Source: Rattus norvegicus
Lineage: Eukaryota; Chordata; Mammalia; Rodentia; Muridae
Length of the DNA stretch: 64,000 bases
Reading direction: 5' to 3'
Assembly: GCF_036323735.1 (NCBI RefSeq)
Contig: NC_086032.1
Span: 47,113,335 to 47,177,334 of the forward strand
The position numbers were made by a program, and so were the translations under genes. Position 1 is the stretch's first letter. Every line of letters starts with the position of its first letter. Positions 37,161 through 51,703 of the stretch are shown in pieces. The notes under the pieces were generated by a model that did not search any database, was not told the origin of the DNA, and worked only from the letters and a program-made list of their open reading frames with translations.

Positions 37161-40100
37161 GTAAGTATCCCGGTGAGTTCTGTAGGATCCAAATAGGATC
37201 GCATGTAATAAGCTTGTTATTTAAGATAGAGCAACGTTTTAACGAACTGAAACACTGTTTCATTTTGAATTCAGTTAGTTCCCAGCAGCAGGCTCTTGCA
37301 ATATGTGTACTTTTAAAGATTTATCAAAATTTGTTGAGCTGAATCTCAGTAACTTTGTGAATTCAGTTAGTTCCCAGTAGGCCGCAGTAGTAATAATTGG
37401 ACTGTTAGGGATGTAGAAAAATTTTCACGTATTGAATCAAATTGGCGAATACAGTTAGTTCCCCATGGGACAGGCTTGTATGAGTATGCTTTTCAATATA
37501 TAGCAACATTTTAAGGAACGGAATCTAAGTATCATGGTGAGTTCTGTAGGTTCCAAATAGGATCGCATATAATAAGCTTGTTATTTAAGATAGAGCAACG
37601 TTTTAACGAACTGAAACACTGTTTCATTTTGAATTTAGTTACTTCCCAGTAGCGGGCTCTTGCAATATGTGTACTTTTAAAGATTATCAATATTTGCTGA
37701 GCCGAATCTCAGTAAATTGGTGAATTCAGTTAGTTCCGAATAGGCCGCATTAGTAATAAGTGGACTTTTCAGTATATAGAAAAATTTTCACGAATGGAAT
37801 GAAAATTTCTACGCGAATTCAGTGAGTTCCCAATGAGACATGCTTCTATGAGGGTGCTTTTCAATATATAGCAACCATTTAAGGAACGGAATCTAAGTAT
37901 CATGCGAATTCAGTAGTTTCCCAATAGGATTCGCATGTAATAAGCTTGTTCTTCAAGATAGAGCAACGTTTAACAAACTGAAACACTGTTTCTTTGTGAA
38001 TTCAGTTACTTCCCAGTAGTGGGCTCTTGTAATATATGTACTTTTAAAGATTTATCAATAATTCTTGAGCCAAATATCAGTAATTGGTGAATTCATTTAA
38101 TGCCTAGTAGGCCGCAATAGTAATAAGTGGACTGTTCGGGATATAGAAAAATTTTCACGAAATCAATCAAAATTTCTAGACGAGTTCAGTGAGTTCCCCA
38201 TGGGACAGGCTTGTATGAGTATGCTTTTCAATATATAGCAACATTTTAAGGAACGGAATCTAAGTATCATGGTGAATTCAGGAGTTTCCCAATAGGATTC
38301 TCATGTAATAAGCTTGTTATTCAATAAAGAGCAACGATTTAACGAACTGAAACACTGTTTCTTTGTGAATTCAGTCAGTTCCCAGTAGCAGGCTCTTGTA
38401 ATATGTGTACTTTTAAAGATTTATCAAAATTTGGTGAGCTGAATCTCAGTCACTTGGTGAATTCAGTTAGTTCCCAGTAGGCCGCAATAGTATTAAGTAG
38501 ACGGTTTCTGGATATAGAAAAATTTTGACGAATTGAATCAAAATTTCTTGGTGAATTCAGTGAGTTCCCAATGGGACATGCTTGTATGAGTGTGCTTTTC
38601 AATATATGGAAACATTTAAGGGACAGAATCTAAGTATCATGGTGAAATCTGCAGGTTCCCTATATAATCGCATGTAATAAGCTAGTTATTTAAGATAGAG
38701 CAACGTTTTAACGAACTGAAACACTGTTTCTTTTGTGAATTCAGTTAGTTCCCAGTAGCAGGCTCTTGTAATATGTGTACTTTTAAAGATTTATCAAAAT
38801 TTGGTGAACCGAATCTCAGTAAATTGGTGTATTCAGTTAGTTCCTAGTAGGCCGCAATAGTAATAAGTGGACTGTTCGGGATAAAGAAAAATTTTCAAGT
38901 ATTGAATCAAATTGGCGAATTCAGTGAGTTCCCAATGGGACATGCTTGTATGAGTGTGCATTTCAATATATAGCAACATTTTAAGGAACTGAATCTATGT
39001 ATCACGTTGAATTCAGTAGTTTCCCAATAGGATTCACATGGAATAAGCTTGTTTTTAAAGATAGAGCAACGTGTTAACGAACTGAAACACTGTTTCTTTG
39101 TGAATTCAGTTAGTTCCAAGTAGCAGGCTCTTGTAATATGTGTACTTTTAAAGATTTATCAAAATTTGGTGAGCCAAATATCAGTAAATTGGTGAATTCA
39201 GTTAGTTCCTAGTAGGCCGCAATAGTAATAAGTGGACTGCTCGGGATTTAGAAACTTTTCACCAATTGAATCAAAATTTCTAGGTGAATTCCCAATGGGA
39301 CAGGCCTGTATGAGTATGCTTTTCAATATATAGCAACATTTTCTGTAACGGAATCTAAGTATCATGATGAATTCAGTAGTTTCCCAAAGGATTCTCATGT
39401 AATAAGCTTGTTATTCAAGATAGATCAACGTTTTAAAGAACTGAAACACTGTTTCTTTGTGAATTCAGTTACTTACCAGTAGCAGGCTCTTGTAAAATGT
39501 GTACTTTTAAGGATTTATCAAAATTTGGTGAGCCGAATCTCAGTAAATTTGTGAATTCAGTTAATTCCTAGTAGGCCGCATAGTAATAAGTGGACTGTTC
39601 GGGATGTAGAAAAATTTTTACAAATGGAATCAAAATTTCTAGTCGAATTCAGTGCATTCTCAATGAGACATGCTTGTATTAGTGTGCTTTACAATATATA
39701 GCAACATTTTAAGTAACGGAATCTAAGTATCATGGTGAATTCAGTAGTTTCCTATAAGATTCTCATGTAATAAGCTTGTTATTCAAGATAACACAACGTT
39801 TTAACGAACTGAAACACTGTTTCTTTCTGAATTCAGTTACTTCCCAGTAGCGGGCTCTTGTAATATATGTACTTTTAGAGCTTTATCAATATTTCTTGAG
39901 CCGAATCTCAGTAATTGGTGAATTCATTTAGTTCCCAGTAGGGCGCAATAGTAATAAGTGGACTGTTCAGGATATAGAAAAATTTTCAAGTATTGAATCA
40001 AATTGGCGAATTCAGTGAGTTCCCAATGGCACATGCCTGTATGAGTGTGCAGTTCAATGTATAGCAAAATTTTAAGTAACGGAATTTACGTATCATGGTG

Positions 40101-40819
40101 AATTCAGTAGTTTCCCAATAGGAATCTCATGTAATAAGCTTGTTTTCAAGATAGAGCAACGTTTTAACGAACTGCAACACTGTTTCTTTGTGAATTCAGT
40201 TAGTTCCCAGGAGAAGGCTCTTGTAATATGTGTACTTTTAAAGATTTATCAAAATTTGGTGAGCTGAATCTCAGTAACTTGGTGAATTCAGTTAGTTCCT
40301 AGTAGGCCGCAATAGTAATAAGTGCACTGATCGGGATATAGAAAAATTTTCAAGTATTGAATCCAATTGGCGAATTCAGTGAGTTGCCAATGGGACATGC
40401 TTGTATGAGTGTGCTTTTCAATATATAGCAACATTTTAAGGAACTGAATCTACGTATCACGTTGACTTCAGTAGTTTCCCAATAGGATTCAGAAGGAATA
40501 AGCTCGTTATTCAAGATAGAGCAACGTTTTAACGAACTGAAACACTGTTTCATTTTGAATTCAGTTAGTTCCCAGTAGCAGGCTCTTGCAATATGTGTAC
40601 TTTTAAAGATTTATCAAAATTTGCTGAGCCGAATCTCAGTAACTTGGTGAATTCAGTTAGTTCCTAGTAGGCCGCAATAGTAATAAGTGGACTGATCGGG
40701 ATGTAGAAAAATTTTGAGGAATTGAATCTAAATTTCTAGGTGAATTCAGTGAGTTCCCAATGGGACATGCTTGTATGAGTGTGCTTTACAATGTATAGCA
40801 ACATTTTAAGTAACGGAAT
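37161..40819 (+). repeat. HOR C copy 2 (3659 bp, 10 monomers)
   Basis: It is the second copy of the 10-monomer unit, about 99.8% identical to the first by eye count. It starts inside S4 at GTAAGTATCCCGGTGAG, where a monomer with GCTTTACAATGTATAG is joined to the GTAGGATCC-type S4. It ends at GTAAGTATCATGGTGAG (40820), which has the same position in the monomer. Confidence 0.93.
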
Positions 40820-43800
40820 GTAAGTATCATGGTGAGTTCTGTAGGTTCGAAATAGGATCGCATGTAATAAGCTTGTTATTTAAGATAGAGCAACGTTTTA
40901 ACGAACTGAAACACTGTTTCATTTTGAATTCAGTTAGTTCCCAGTAGCAGGCTCTTGCAATATGTGTACTTTTAAAGATTTATCAAAATTTGCTGAGCCA
41001 AATCTCAGTAACTTGGTGAATTCAGTTAGTTCCAAGTAGGCTGCAGTAGTAATAAGTGGTCTGATCGGGATATAGAAAAATTTTCAAGTATTGAATCAAA
41101 TTGGCGAATTCAGTGAGTTCCCAAAGGGACAGGCTTGTATGAGTATGCTTTTCAATATATAGCAACATTTTAAGGAACGGAATCTAAGTATCATGATGAA
41201 TTCAGTAGTTTCCCAAAGGATTCTCATGTAATAAGCTTGTTATTCAAGATAGATCAACGTTTTAAAGAACTGAAACACTGTTTCTTTGTGAATTCAGTTA
41301 GTTCCCATTAGCAGGCTCTTGTAATATGTGTACTTTTAAAGATTTATCAAAATTTGGTGAGCTGAATCTCAGTCACTTGGTGAATTCAGTTAGTTCCTAG
41401 TAGGCCGCAATAGTAATAAGTGGACTGCTCGGGATATAGAAAAATTGTGAGGAATTGAATTAAATTTCTAGGTGAATTCATTGAGTTCCCAATGGGACAT
41501 GCTTGTATGAGGGTGCTTTTCAATATATAGCAACTTTTTAAGTAACGGAATCTAAGTATCATGGTGAATTCAGTAGTTTCCAATAAGATTCTCATGTAAT
41601 AAGCTTGTTATTCAAGATAGCACAACGTTTTAACGAACTGAAACACTGTTTCTTTGTGAATTCAGTTAGTTCCCAGTAGCAGGCTCTTGTAATATGTGTA
41701 CTTTTAAAGATTTATCAAAATTTGCTGAGTCGAATCTCAGTAACTTGGTGAATTCATTTAGTACCCAGTAGGCCACAGTAGTAATGAGTGGACTATTCGG
41801 GATATAGAAAAATTTTCACGTATTGAATCAAATAGGCGAATTCAGTAAGGTCCCAATGGGACATGCTTGTATTACTGTGCATTTCAATATATAGCAACAT
41901 TTAAGGAACTGAATCTATGTATCACGTTGATCAATAGTTTCCCCATACGATTAACATGTAATAAGCTTGTTATTCAAGATACCGAACTGAAACACTGTTT
42001 CTTTGTGAATTCAGTTACTTCCCAGTAGCGGGCTCTTGTAATATATGTACTTTTAAAGATTTATCAATATTTCTTGAGCCGAATCTCAGTAATTGGTGAA
42101 TTCATTTAGTTCCCAGTAGGGCGCAATGGTAATAAGTGGACTGTTCAGGATATAGAAAAATTTTCAAGTATTGAATCAAATTGGCGAATTCCGTGAGTTC
42201 CCAATGGGACATGCCTGTATGAGTGTGCATTTCAATATATAGCAAAATTTTAAGTAACGGAATTTAAGTATCATGGTGAATTCAGTAGTTTCCCAATAGG
42301 AATCTCATGTAATAAGCTTGTTATTCAAGATAGAGCAACATTTTAACGAACTGCAACACTGTTTCTTTGTGAATTCAGTTAGTTCCCAGGAGAAGGCTCT
42401 TGTAATATGTGTACTTTTAAAGATTTATCAAAATTTGGTGAGCTGAATCTCATTAACTTGGTGAATTCAGTTAGTTCCTAGTAGGCCGCAATAGTAATAA
42501 GTGCACTGATCGGGATATAGAAAAATGTTCAAGTATTGAAACAAATTGGCGAATTCAGTGAGTTCCCAATGGGACATGCTTGTATGAGTGTGCTTTTCAA
42601 TATATAGCAACATTTTAAGGAACTGAATCTATGTATCACGTTGACTTCAGTAGTTTCCCAATAGGATTCAGAAGGAATAAGCTCGTTATTCAAGATAGAG
42701 TAACGTTTTAAGGAAATGAAACACTGTTTCTTTGTGAATTCAGTTAGTTCCCAGTAGCAGGCTCTTGTAATATGTGTACTTGTAAAGATTTATCAAAAAT
42801 TGCTGAGCCGAATCTCAGTAACTTGGTGACTCAGTTAGTTCCTAGTAGGCAGCAAGTAATAAGTGGACTGCAGGGGATATAGAAAATTTTGACGAATTGA
42901 ATCCAAATTTCTAGGTGAATTCAGTGAGTTTCCCATGGGACATTCTTGTATTAGTGTGCATTTCAATATATAGCAACATTTTAAGGAACTGCTTCTATGT
43001 ATCACGTTGAATTCAGTTTTTTCCCAATAGGATTAACATGTAATAAGCATTTTATTCAAGATAGAGCAACGTTTTAACGAACTGAAACACTTTTTCTTAT
43101 TGAATTCAGTTAGTTCCCAGTAGCAGGCTCTTGTAATATGTGTACTTTTAAAAATTTATCAAAATTTGGTGAGCTGAATCTCATTAACTTGGTGAATTCA
43201 GTTAGTTCCTAGTAGGCCGCAATAGTAATAAATGGACGTCTCGGGTTATAGAAAAATTTTGACGAATTGAATCAAAATATCTGGGTGAATTCAGTGAGTT
43301 CCCAATGGGACATGCTTGTATGAGGGTGCTTTCCAATATATGGCAACATTTTCAGTAACAGAATGTAAGTATCATGGTGAGTTCTGTAGGTTCCAAATAG
43401 GATCGCATGTAATAAGCTTGTTATTTAAGATAGAGCAACGTTTTAACAAACTGAAACACTGTTTCATTTTGAATACAGTTTGTTCCCAGTAGCAGGCTCT
43501 TGCAATATGTGTACTTTTAAAGATTTATCAAAATTTGCTGAGCCGAATCTCAGTAACTTGGTGAATTCAGTTAGTTCCGGATAGGCCGCAGTAGTAATAA
43601 GTAGACTTTTCAGGATATAGAAAAATTGTCACGAATGGAATGAAAATTTCTACGCGAATTCACTGAGTTCCCAAGGGACATGCTTATATGAGGGTGCTTT
43701 TCAATATATAGCAACCTCTTATGAACGGAATCTAAGTATCATGCGAATTCAGTAGTTTCCCAATAGGATTCGCATGTAATAAGCTTGTTCTTCGAGATAG

Positions 43801-44465
43801 AGCAACGTTTAACCGAACTGAAACACTGTTTCTTTGTGAATTCTGTTACTTTCCAGTAGCGGGCTCTTATAATATATGTAGTTTTAAAGATTTATCAATA
43901 TTTCTTGAGCCGAATCTCAGTAATTGGGAAATTCATTTAATTCCTAGTAAGCCGCAATAGTTACTAGTGGACTGTTTGGGATATAGAAAAATTTTCACGA
44001 AATGAATCAAAATTTCTAGACGAATTCAGTGAGTTCCCCATGGGACAGGCTTGTATGAGTATGCTTTTCAATATATAGCAACATTTTAAGGAACGGAATC
44101 TAAGTATCATGGTGAATTCATTAGTTTTCCAATAGGATTCTCATGTAATAAGCTTGTTATTCAATATAGAGCAACATTTTAACGAACTGCAACAATGTTT
44201 CTTTGTGAATTCAGTTAGTTCCCAGTACCAGGATCTATATGTGTACTCTTAAAGATTTATCAAAATTTGGTGAGCTGAATCTCAGTCACTTGGTGAATTC
44301 AGTTAGTTCTTAGTAGGCCACAATAGTAATAAGAGGACGGCTCGGGATATAGAAAAATTTTGACGAATTGAATCAAAATGTCTAGGTGAATTCAGTGAGT
44401 TCCCAATTGGACATGCTTGTATGAGGGTGCTTTCCAATATATGGCAACATTTTAAGTAACGGAAT
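40820..44465 (+). repeat. HOR D copy 1 (3646 bp, 10 monomers)
   Basis: The anchors are 40964, 41328, 41696, 42045, 42409, 42774, 43140, 43509, 43876 and 44241. The next is at 44610, so ten intervals sum to 3646. One interval is only 349 bp. The first ~30 bases (GTAGGTTCGAAATAGG) differ from the start of copy 2 (GTAGGATCCAAATAGG). This fits a first copy whose left edge still belongs to the preceding monomer type. Confidence 0.95.
41696..42044 (+). repeat. 349-bp deleted monomer, marker of HOR D
   Basis: This monomer is 16 bp shorter than its relatives (for example 2266-2630). The S4 box TTGAATTCAGTAG is changed to TTGATCAATAG (2 bp shorter, EcoRI site lost), 13 bp are missing before CCGAACTG (GATACCGAACTG), and one T is missing in CAACATTTAAGG. 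The same unit occurs at 45342, 57064 and 61815. It is a clean marker that the four D copies share one origin. Confidence 0.92.
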
Positions 44466-47400
44466 GTAAGTATCCCGGTGAGTTCTGTAGGATCCAAATA
44501 GGATCGCATGTAATAAGCTTGTTATTTAAGATAGAGCAACGTTTTAACGAACTGAAACACTGTTTCATTTTGAATTCAGTTAGTTCCCAGTAGCAGGCTC
44601 TTGCAATATGTGTACTTTTAAAGATTTATCAAAATTTGCTGAGCCAAATCTCAGTAACTTGGTGAATTCAGTTAGTTCCAAGTAGGCTGCAGTAGTAATA
44701 AGTGGTCTGATCGGGATATAGAAAAATTTTCAAGTATTGAATCAAATTGGCGAATTCAGTGAGTTCCCAAAGGGACAGGCTTGTATGAGTATGCTTTTCA
44801 ATATATAGCAACATTTTAAGGAACGGAATCTAAGTATCATGATGAATTCAGTAGTTTCCCAAAGGATTCTCATGTAATAAGCTTGTTATTCAAGATAGAT
44901 CAACGTTTTAAAGAACTGAAACACTGTTTCTTTGTGAATTCAGTTAGTTCCCATTAGCAGGCTCTTGTAATATGTGTACTTTTAAAGATTTATCAAAATT
45001 TGGTGAGCTGAATCTCAGTCACTTGGTGAATTCAGTTAGTTCCTAGTAGGCCGCAATAGTAATAAGTGGACTGCTCGGGATATAGAAAAATTGTGAGGAA
45101 TTGAATTAAATTTCTAGGTGAATTCATTGAGTTCCCAATGGGACATGCTTGTATGAGGGTGCTTTTCAATATATAGCAACTTTTTAAGTAACGGAATCTA
45201 AGTATCATGGTGAATTCAGTAGTTTCCAATAAGATTCTCATGTAATAAGCTTGTTATTCAAGATAGCACAACGTTTTAACGAACTGAAACACTGTTTCTT
45301 TGTGAATTCAGTTAGTTCCCAGTAGCAGGCTCTTGTAATATGTGTACTTTTAAAGATTTATCAAAATTTGCTGAGTCGAATCTCAGTAACTTGGTGAATT
45401 CATTTAGTACCCAGTAGGCCACAGTAGTAATGAGTGGACTATTCGGGATATAGAAAAATTTTCACGTATTGAATCAAATAGGCGAATTCAGTAAGGTCCC
45501 AATGGGACATGCTTGTATTACTGTGCATTTCAATATATAGCAACATTTAAGGAACTGAATCTATGTATCACGTTGATCAATAGTTTCCCCATACGATTAA
45601 CATGTAATAAGCTTGTTATTCAAGATACCGAACTGAAACACTGTTTCTTTGTGAATTCAGTTACTTCCCAGTAGCGGGCTCTTGTAATATATGTACTTTT
45701 AAAGATTTATCAATATTTCTTGAGCCGAATCTCAGTAATTGGTGAATTCATTTAGTTCCCAGTAGGGCGCAATGGTAATAAGTGGACTGTTCAGGATATA
45801 GAAAAATTTTCAAGTATTGAATCAAATTGGCGAATTCCGTGAGTTCCCAATGGGACATGCCTGTATGAGTGTGCATTTCAATATATAGCAAAATTTTAAG
45901 TAACGGAATTTAAGTATCATGGTGAATTCAGTAGTTTCCCAATAGGAATCTCATGTAATAAGCTTGTTATTCAAGATAGAGCAACATTTTAACGAACTGC
46001 AACACTGTTTCTTTGTGAATTCAGTTAGTTCCCAGGAGAAGGCTCTTGTAATATGTGTACTTTTAAAGATTTATCAAAATTTGGTGAGCTGAATCTCATT
46101 AACTTGGTGAATTCAGTTAGTTCCTAGTAGGCCGCAATAGTAATAAGTGCACTGATCGGGATATAGAAAAATGTTCAAGTATTGAAACAAATTGGCGAAT
46201 TCAGTGAGTTCCCAATGGGACATGCTTGTATGAGTGTGCTTTTCAATATATAGCAACATTTTAAGGAACTGAATCTATGTATCACGTTGACTTCAGTAGT
46301 TTCCCAATAGGATTCAGAAGGAATAAGCTCGTTATTCAAGATAGAGTAACGTTTTAAGGAAATGAAACACTGTTTCTTTGTGAATTCAGTTAGTTCCCAG
46401 TAGCAGGCTCTTGTAATATGTGTACTTGTAAAGATTTATCAAAAATTGCTGAGCCGAATCTCAGTAACTTGGTGACTCAGTTAGTTCCTAGTAGGCAGCA
46501 AGTAATAAGTGGACTGCAGGGGATATAGAAAATTTTGACGAATTGAATCCAAATTTCTAGGTGAATTCAGTGAGTTTCCCATGGGACATTCTTGTATTAG
46601 TGTGCATTTCAATATATAGCAACATTTTAAGGAACTGCTTCTATGTATCACGTTGAATTCAGTTTTTTCCCAATAGGATTAACATGTAATAAGCATTTTA
46701 TTCAAGATAGAGCAACGTTTTAACGAACTGAAACACTTTTTCTTATTGAATTCAGTTAGTTCCCAGTAGCAGGCTCTTGTAATATGTGTACTTTTAAAAA
46801 TTTATCAAAATTTGGTGAGCTGAATCTCATTAACTTGGTGAATTCAGTTAGTTCCTAGTAGGCCGCAATAGTAATAAATGGACGTCTCGGGTTATAGAAA
46901 AATTTTGACGAATTGAATCAAAATATCTGGGTGAATTCAGTGAGTTCCCAATGGGACATGCTTGTATGAGGGTGCTTTCCAATATATGGCAACATTTTCA
47001 GTAACAGAATGTAAGTATCATGGTGAGTTCTGTAGGTTCCAAATAGGATCGCATGTAATAAGCTTGTTATTTAAGATAGAGCAACGTTTTAACAAACTGA
47101 AACACTGTTTCATTTTGAATACAGTTTGTTCCCAGTAGCAGGCTCTTGCAATATGTGTACTTTTAAAGATTTATCAAAATTTGCTGAGCCGAATCTCAGT
47201 AACTTGGTGAATTCAGTTAGTTCCGGATAGGCCGCAGTAGTAATAAGTAGACTTTTCAGGATATAGAAAAATTGTCACGAATGGAATGAAAATTTCTACG
47301 CGAATTCACTGAGTTCCCAAGGGACATGCTTATATGAGGGTGCTTTTCAATATATAGCAACCTCTTATGAACGGAATCTAAGTATCATGCGAATTCAGTA

Positions 47401-48111
47401 GTTTCCCAATAGGATTCGCATGTAATAAGCTTGTTCTTCGAGATAGAGCAACGTTTAACCGAACTGAAACACTGTTTCTTTGTGAATTCTGTTACTTTCC
47501 AGTAGCGGGCTCTTATAATATATGTAGTTTTAAAGATTTATCAATATTTCTTGAGCCGAATCTCAGTAATTGGGAAATTCATTTAATTCCTAGTAAGCCG
47601 CAATAGTTACTAGTGGACTGTTTGGGATATAGAAAAATTTTCACGAAATGAATCAAAATTTCTAGACGAATTCAGTGAGTTCCCCATGGGACAGGCTTGT
47701 ATGAGTATGCTTTTCAATATATAGCAACATTTTAAGGAACGGAATCTAAGTATCATGGTGAATTCATTAGTTTTCCAATAGGATTCTCATGTAATAAGCT
47801 TGTTATTCAATATAGAGCAACATTTTAACGAACTGCAACAATGTTTCTTTGTGAATTCAGTTAGTTCCCAGTACCAGGATCTATATGTGTACTCTTAAAG
47901 ATTTATCAAAATTTGGTGAGCTGAATCTCAGTCACTTGGTGAATTCAGTTAGTTCTTAGTAGGCCACAATAGTAATAAGAGGACGGCTCGGGATATAGAA
48001 AAATTTTGACGAATTGAATCAAAATGTCTAGGTGAATTCAGTGAGTTCCCAATTGGACATGCTTGTATGAGGGTGCTTTCCAATATATGGCAACATTTTA
48101 AGTAACGGAAT
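44466..48111 (+). repeat. HOR D copy 2 (3646 bp, 10 monomers)
   Basis: At an offset of exactly 3646 bp I found no difference from copy 1 after the first ~30 bases. This includes rare features such as AGTACCAGG, CAGTTTGTTCCC, GATACCGAACTG and AGGCAGCAAGTAATAAG. It is the youngest-looking duplication in the window. An assembly duplication cannot be excluded from sequence alone. Confidence 0.95.
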
Positions 48112-51100
48112 GTAAGTATCCCGGTGAGTTCTGTAGGATCCAAATAGGATCGCATGTAATAAGCTTGTTATTTAAGATAGAGCAACGTTTTAACGAACTG
48201 AAACACTGTTTCATTTTGAATTCAGTTAGTTCCAGTAGCAGTCTCTTGCAATATGTGTACTTTTAAAGATTTATCAAAATTTGCTGAGCCGAATCTAAGT
48301 AACTTGGTGAATTCAGTTAGTTCCTAGTAGGCCGCAATAGTAATAAGTGGACTGATCGGGATGTAGAAAAATTTTGAGGAATTGAATCTAAATTTCTAGG
48401 TGAATTCAGTGAGTCCCCAATGGGACATGCTTGTATGAGTGTGCTTTCCAATGTATAGCAACATTTTAAGTAACGGAATGTAAGTATCATGGTGAGTTCT
48501 GTAGGTTCGAAATAGGATCGCATGTAATAAGCTTGTTATTTAAGATAGAGCAACGTTTTAACGAACTGAAACACTGTTTCATTTTGAATTCAGTTAGTTC
48601 CCAGTAGCAGGCTCTTGCAATATGTGTACTTTTAAAGATTTATCAAAATTTGCTGAGGCGAATCTCTGTAACTTGGTGAATTCAGTTAGTTCCTAGGAGG
48701 CCGCAATAGTAATAAGTGGTCTGATCGGGATATAGAAAAATTTTCAAGTATTGAATCAAATTGGCGAATTCAGTGAGTTCCCAAAGGGACATGCTTGTAT
48801 GAGTGTGCTTTTCAATATATAGCAACGTATTAAGGAACTGAATCTATGTATCACGTTGACTTCAGTAGTTTCCAATAGGATTCACAAGGAATAAGCTTGT
48901 TATTCAAGATAGAGCAACGTTTTAAGGAACTGAAACACTGTTTATTTGTGAATTCAGTTAGTTCCCAGTAGCAGGCTCTTGCAATATGTGTACTTTTAAA
49001 GATTTATCAAAATTTGCTGAGCCGAATCTCAGTAACTTGGTGAATCAATTTAGTACCTAGTAGGTCGCAATAGTAATAAGTGAACAGCTCGGGATATAGA
49101 AAAATTTTCACGAAAGGAGTCAAAATTTCTAGACGAATTCAGTGAGTTCCCCATGGGACAGGCTTGTATTAGTATGCTTTTCAATATATAGCAACATTTT
49201 AAGGAACAGAATCTAAGTATCATGATGAATTCAGTAGTTTCCCAAAGGATTCTCATGTAATAAGCTTGTTATTTAAGATAGCGCAACGTTTTAATGAACT
49301 GAAACACTGTTTCTTTGTGAATTCAGTTAGTTCCCATTAGCAGGCTCTTGTAATATGTGTACTTTTAAAGATTTATCAAAATTTGCTGAGCTGAATCTCA
49401 GTAACTTAGTGAATTTATTTAGTTCCTAGTAGGCCGCAATAGTAATAAGTGGACTGCTCAGGATATAGAAAAATTGTGACGAATTGAATTAAATTTCTAG
49501 GTGAATTCATTGAGTTCCCAATGGGACATGCTTGTATGAGGGTGCTTTTCAATATATAGCAACATTTTAAGTAACGGAATCTAAGTATCATGGTGAATTC
49601 TCTAGGTTCCCAATAGGATCGTATGTAATATACTTGTTATTTAAGATGGAGCAACGTTTTAAAGAACTGAAACACTGTTTCTTTGTGAATTCAGTTACTT
49701 ACCAGTAGCAGGCTCTTGTAAAATATGTACTTTTAAGGATTTATCAAAATTTGGTGAGCCGAATCTCAGTAAATTTGTGAATTCAGTTAGTTCCTAGTAG
49801 GCCGCATAGTAATAAGTGGACTGTTCGGGATGTAGAAAAATTTTTACAAATGGAATGATAATTTCTAGGCGAATTCAGTGCGTTCTCAATGAGACATGCT
49901 TGTATTAGTGTGCTTTACAATATATAGCAACATTTCAAGTAACAGAATCTAAGTATCATGGTGAATTCAGTAGTTTCCAATAAGATTCTCATGTAATAAG
50001 CTTGTTATTCAAGATAGCACAACGTTTTAACGAACTGAAACACTGTTTCTTTGTGAATTCAGTTAGTTCCCAGTAGCAGGCTATCGTAATATGTGTACTT
50101 TTAAAGATTTATCAAAATTTGCTGAGTCGAATTTCAGTAACTTGGTGAATTCAGTTAGTTCCCAGTAGTCCGCAGTAGTAATGAGTGGACTATTCGGGAT
50201 ATAGAAAAATTTTCAAGTATTGAATCAAATAGGCGAATTCAGTAAGGTCCCAAAGGGACATGCATGTATTACTGTGCATTTCAATATATAGCAACATTTT
50301 AAGGAACTGAATCTATGTATCACGTTGAATTCAGTAGTTTCCCCATACGATTAACATGTAATAAGCTTGTTATTCAAGATAGAGCAACTTTTAACCAAAC
50401 TGAAACACTGTTTCTTTGTGAATTCAGTTACTTCCCAGTAGCGGGCTCTTGTAATATATGTACTTTTAAAGATTTATCAATATTTCTTGAGCCAAATCTC
50501 AGTAATTGGTGAATTCATTTAGTTCCCAGTAGGGCGCAATAGTAATAAGTGGACTGTTCAGGATATAGAAAAATTTTCAAGTATTGAATCAAATTGGCGA
50601 ATTCAGTGAGGTCCCTATGGGACATGCCTGTATGAGTGTGCATTTCAATATATAGCAAAATTTTAAGTAACGGAATTTAAGTATCATGGTGAATTCTGTA
50701 GTTTCCCAATAGGAATCTCATGTAATAAGCTTGTTATTCAAGATAGAGCAACGTTTTAACAAACTGCAACACTGTTTCTTTGTGAATTCAGTTAGTTCCC
50801 AGGAGCAGGCTCTTGTAATATGTCTACTTTTAATGATTTATCAAAATTTGGTGAGCTGAATCTCAGTAACTTGGTGAATTCAGTTAGTTCCTAGTAGGCC
50901 ACAATAGTAATAAGTGCACTGATCGGGATATAGAAATATTTTCAAGTATTGAATCAAATTGGCGAATTCAGTGAGTTCCCAATGGGACATGCTTGTATGA
51001 GTGTGCTTTTCAATATATAGCAACATTTTAAGGAACTGAATCTATGTATCACGTTGACTTCAGTATTTTCCCAATAGGATTCAGAAGGAATAAGCTCGTT

Positions 51101-51703
51101 ATTCAAGATAGAGCAACGTTTTAAGGAACTGAAACACTGTTTCTTTGTGAATTCAGTTAGTTCCCAGTAGCAGGCTCTTGTAATCTGTGTACTTTTAAAG
51201 ATTTATCAAAATTTACTGAGCCGATCTCAGTAACTTGGTGACTCAGTTAGTTCCTAGTAGGCAGCAATAGTAATAAGTGGACTGCAGGGGATATAGAAAA
51301 TTTTGACGAATTGAATCAAAATTTCTAGGTGAATTCATTGAGTTCCCCATGGGACATTCTTGTATTAGTGTGCATTTCAATATATAGCAACATTTTAAGG
51401 AATGATTCTATGTATCACGTTGAATTCAGTAGTTTCCCAATAGGATTAACATGTAATATGCTTTTTATTCAAGATAGAGCAAAGTTTTAACGAACTGAAA
51501 CACTGTCTCTTATTGAATTCAGTTAGTTCCCAGTAGCAGGCTCTTGTAATATGTGTACTTTTAAAAATTTATCAAAATTTGGTGAGCTGAATCTCATTAA
51601 CTTGGTGAATTCAGTTAGTTCCTAGTAGGCCGCAATAGTAATAAGTGGACTGATCAGGATGTAGAAAAATTTTGAGAAATTGAATCTAAATTTCTAGGTG
51701 AAT
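48112..51703 (+). repeat. Unduplicated satellite segment between HOR D and block E
   Basis: This is about ten monomers without a local tandem copy. 48112 to about 48640 matches 59834 to about 60370 (offset 11722), including the 1-bp-shorter GTTCCAGTAGCAGTCTC. From about 49270 on the monomer order resembles 29950-32240 and also parts of D, but with many private changes. It includes the unit with CCCCATACGATTAACATG (50340). No gene or foreign DNA is seen. Confidence 0.8.
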
